Positions 59,225 to 59,577 of a stretch of 59,577 nucleotides of DNA are shown piece by piece. The translations under genes were made by a program, and so were the position numbers. How positions within the stretch are numbered: the stretch's first letter is position 1; the number at the start of each line of letters is the position of its first letter. The notes under the pieces are model-generated. The model was not told where the DNA came from. It saw only the letters and a program-made list of their open reading frames with translations, and did no database searches. The stretch lies in the NCBI GenBank assembly GCA_964398355.1, contig CAYNMM010000120.1, forward strand, positions 1 to 59,577, written 5' to 3'. This DNA is from WFZT01 sp964398355 (GTDB taxonomy: Bacteria; Hydrothermota; Hydrothermia; B15-G9; WFZT01).

Positions 59225-59577
59225 CTTCAGGAGCGATACTGTTACTAAACCAACTGAAGAGATGCGGGAGGCTATGAAAAATGCGGTTGTGGGAGATGAT
59301 GTGCTTGGAGATGATCCCACAGTAAAAAGGCTGGAAGAAATAGCCGCCGAGAAGGTGGGCAAAGAGGCAGCCCTTTACGTACCATCCGGAACTATGGGAA
59401 ATGCTATAGCCGTTAAAGTATGGACTACAGAAGGTGAGGAGGTTATCGTCGAAGAAAAATCCCACATCTATAATTTTGAATCAGGTCATCTCGCTTTCAT
59501 CTCCAGAGTGATCCCCCGTCCGTTACCCTCTAATCGTGGTATTTATGACCTGGAAAAATTAAAGCTCGCAGTAAATA
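59211..59577 (+). CDS. ltaE: L-threonine aldolase, partial (cut at window end)
   Basis: The first ~122 codons are present and the frame is open to the last base. MRISDFRSDTVTKPTEEMR, the GDDVLGDDPTVKRLEE block and the LYVPSGTMGNAIA segment are diagnostic for low-specificity threonine aldolase (LtaE). This PLP enzyme splits threonine to glycine and acetaldehyde. The PLP lysine lies beyond the end. It overlaps the FtsB-like gene by 14 bases. It supplies glycine to the cleavage system encoded by gcvPB in the same run. Confidence 0.93.
   Translation, partial: MRISDFRSDTVTKPTEEMREAMKNAVVGDDVLGDDPTVKRLEEIAAEKVGKEAALYVPSGTMGNAIAVKVWTTEGEEVIVEEKSHIYNFESGHLAFISRVIPRPLPSNRGIYDLEKLKLAVN

Overview
This 59.6 kb window is chromosomal DNA from a bacterium with an AT-rich genome. 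There are no rRNA or tRNA genes, no insertion sequences and no intact CRISPR array. The solute-binding proteins have Sec signal peptides without a lipobox, multihaem cytochromes are exported, and one large secreted protein ends in a T9SS/FlgD-like C-terminal domain. This points to a diderm of the FCB-like or candidate-phylum type. A HARP-type protein-only RNase P, a UPF1-like helicase and a KaiC-like/DUF505 cluster suggest a thermophile of the Hydrothermae/WOR-3/Aquificota ecological type. The phylum assignment is inference, not a demonstrated fact.

Layout. 1-600: a non-coding stretch with degenerate repeats, then a small SPW-type membrane protein. 0.7-4.2 kb (minus): UPF1-like helicase, purN, fetB and a small membrane protein. 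4.3-7.2 kb (minus): polar amino-acid ABC transporter (glnH-permease-glnQ) followed by an ITPase/XTPase-like gene. 7.4-12.1 kb (minus): branched-chain amino-acid ABC transporter livK-H-M-G-F. 12.3-15.0 kb (minus): sugar-phosphate transferase, pyrK, miaB. 15.3-20.7 kb (plus): oligopeptide ABC transporter oppBCDFA. 21.0-25.2 kb (plus): the most unusual block, made of a KaiC-like ATPase, an HTH regulator, a DUF505 protein that looks like a string of winged helices, and a membrane-anchored Clp-fold serine protease. 25.3-33.5 kb: the large secreted protein, a tetrahaem cytochrome c, two tandem DUF2079 membrane proteins and an orphan cytochrome b. 33.7-39.8 kb (minus): diguanylate cyclase, DUF3467, aldo/keto reductase, LytR_C-like protein, uvrD/pcrA helicase, lipA. 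39.9-44.7 kb (minus): lipB, DUF4139 protein, recR, ybaB, dnaX, fmdB. 44.9-52.6 kb: flippase-like protein, USP, dtd, ftsK, 2-hydroxyacid dehydrogenase, fhs. 52.8 kb to the end (plus): bifunctional-nuclease-like protein, then a long run pyrR-yjbQ-DUF523-HARP-gcvPB-ccmC-eno-ftsB-like-ltaE (cut by the window end).

Functionally, the first 21 kb is dominated by peptide and amino-acid uptake (three ABC systems). gcvPB, ltaE, lipA, lipB, fhs and purN together describe glycine and one-carbon metabolism. ccmC, the tetrahaem cytochrome and the b6-like cytochrome b indicate a respiratory chain.

Two features of gene expression recur. First, several genes with no Shine-Dalgarno sequence (ftsK, dnaX, pyrR, the kaiC-like gene, the cytochrome b gene) have a sigma70-like -10 box ending only 5-7 bases before the ATG, so their mRNAs should be leaderless. 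Second, GC-rich perfect hairpins follow all three solute-binding-protein genes and several other genes.
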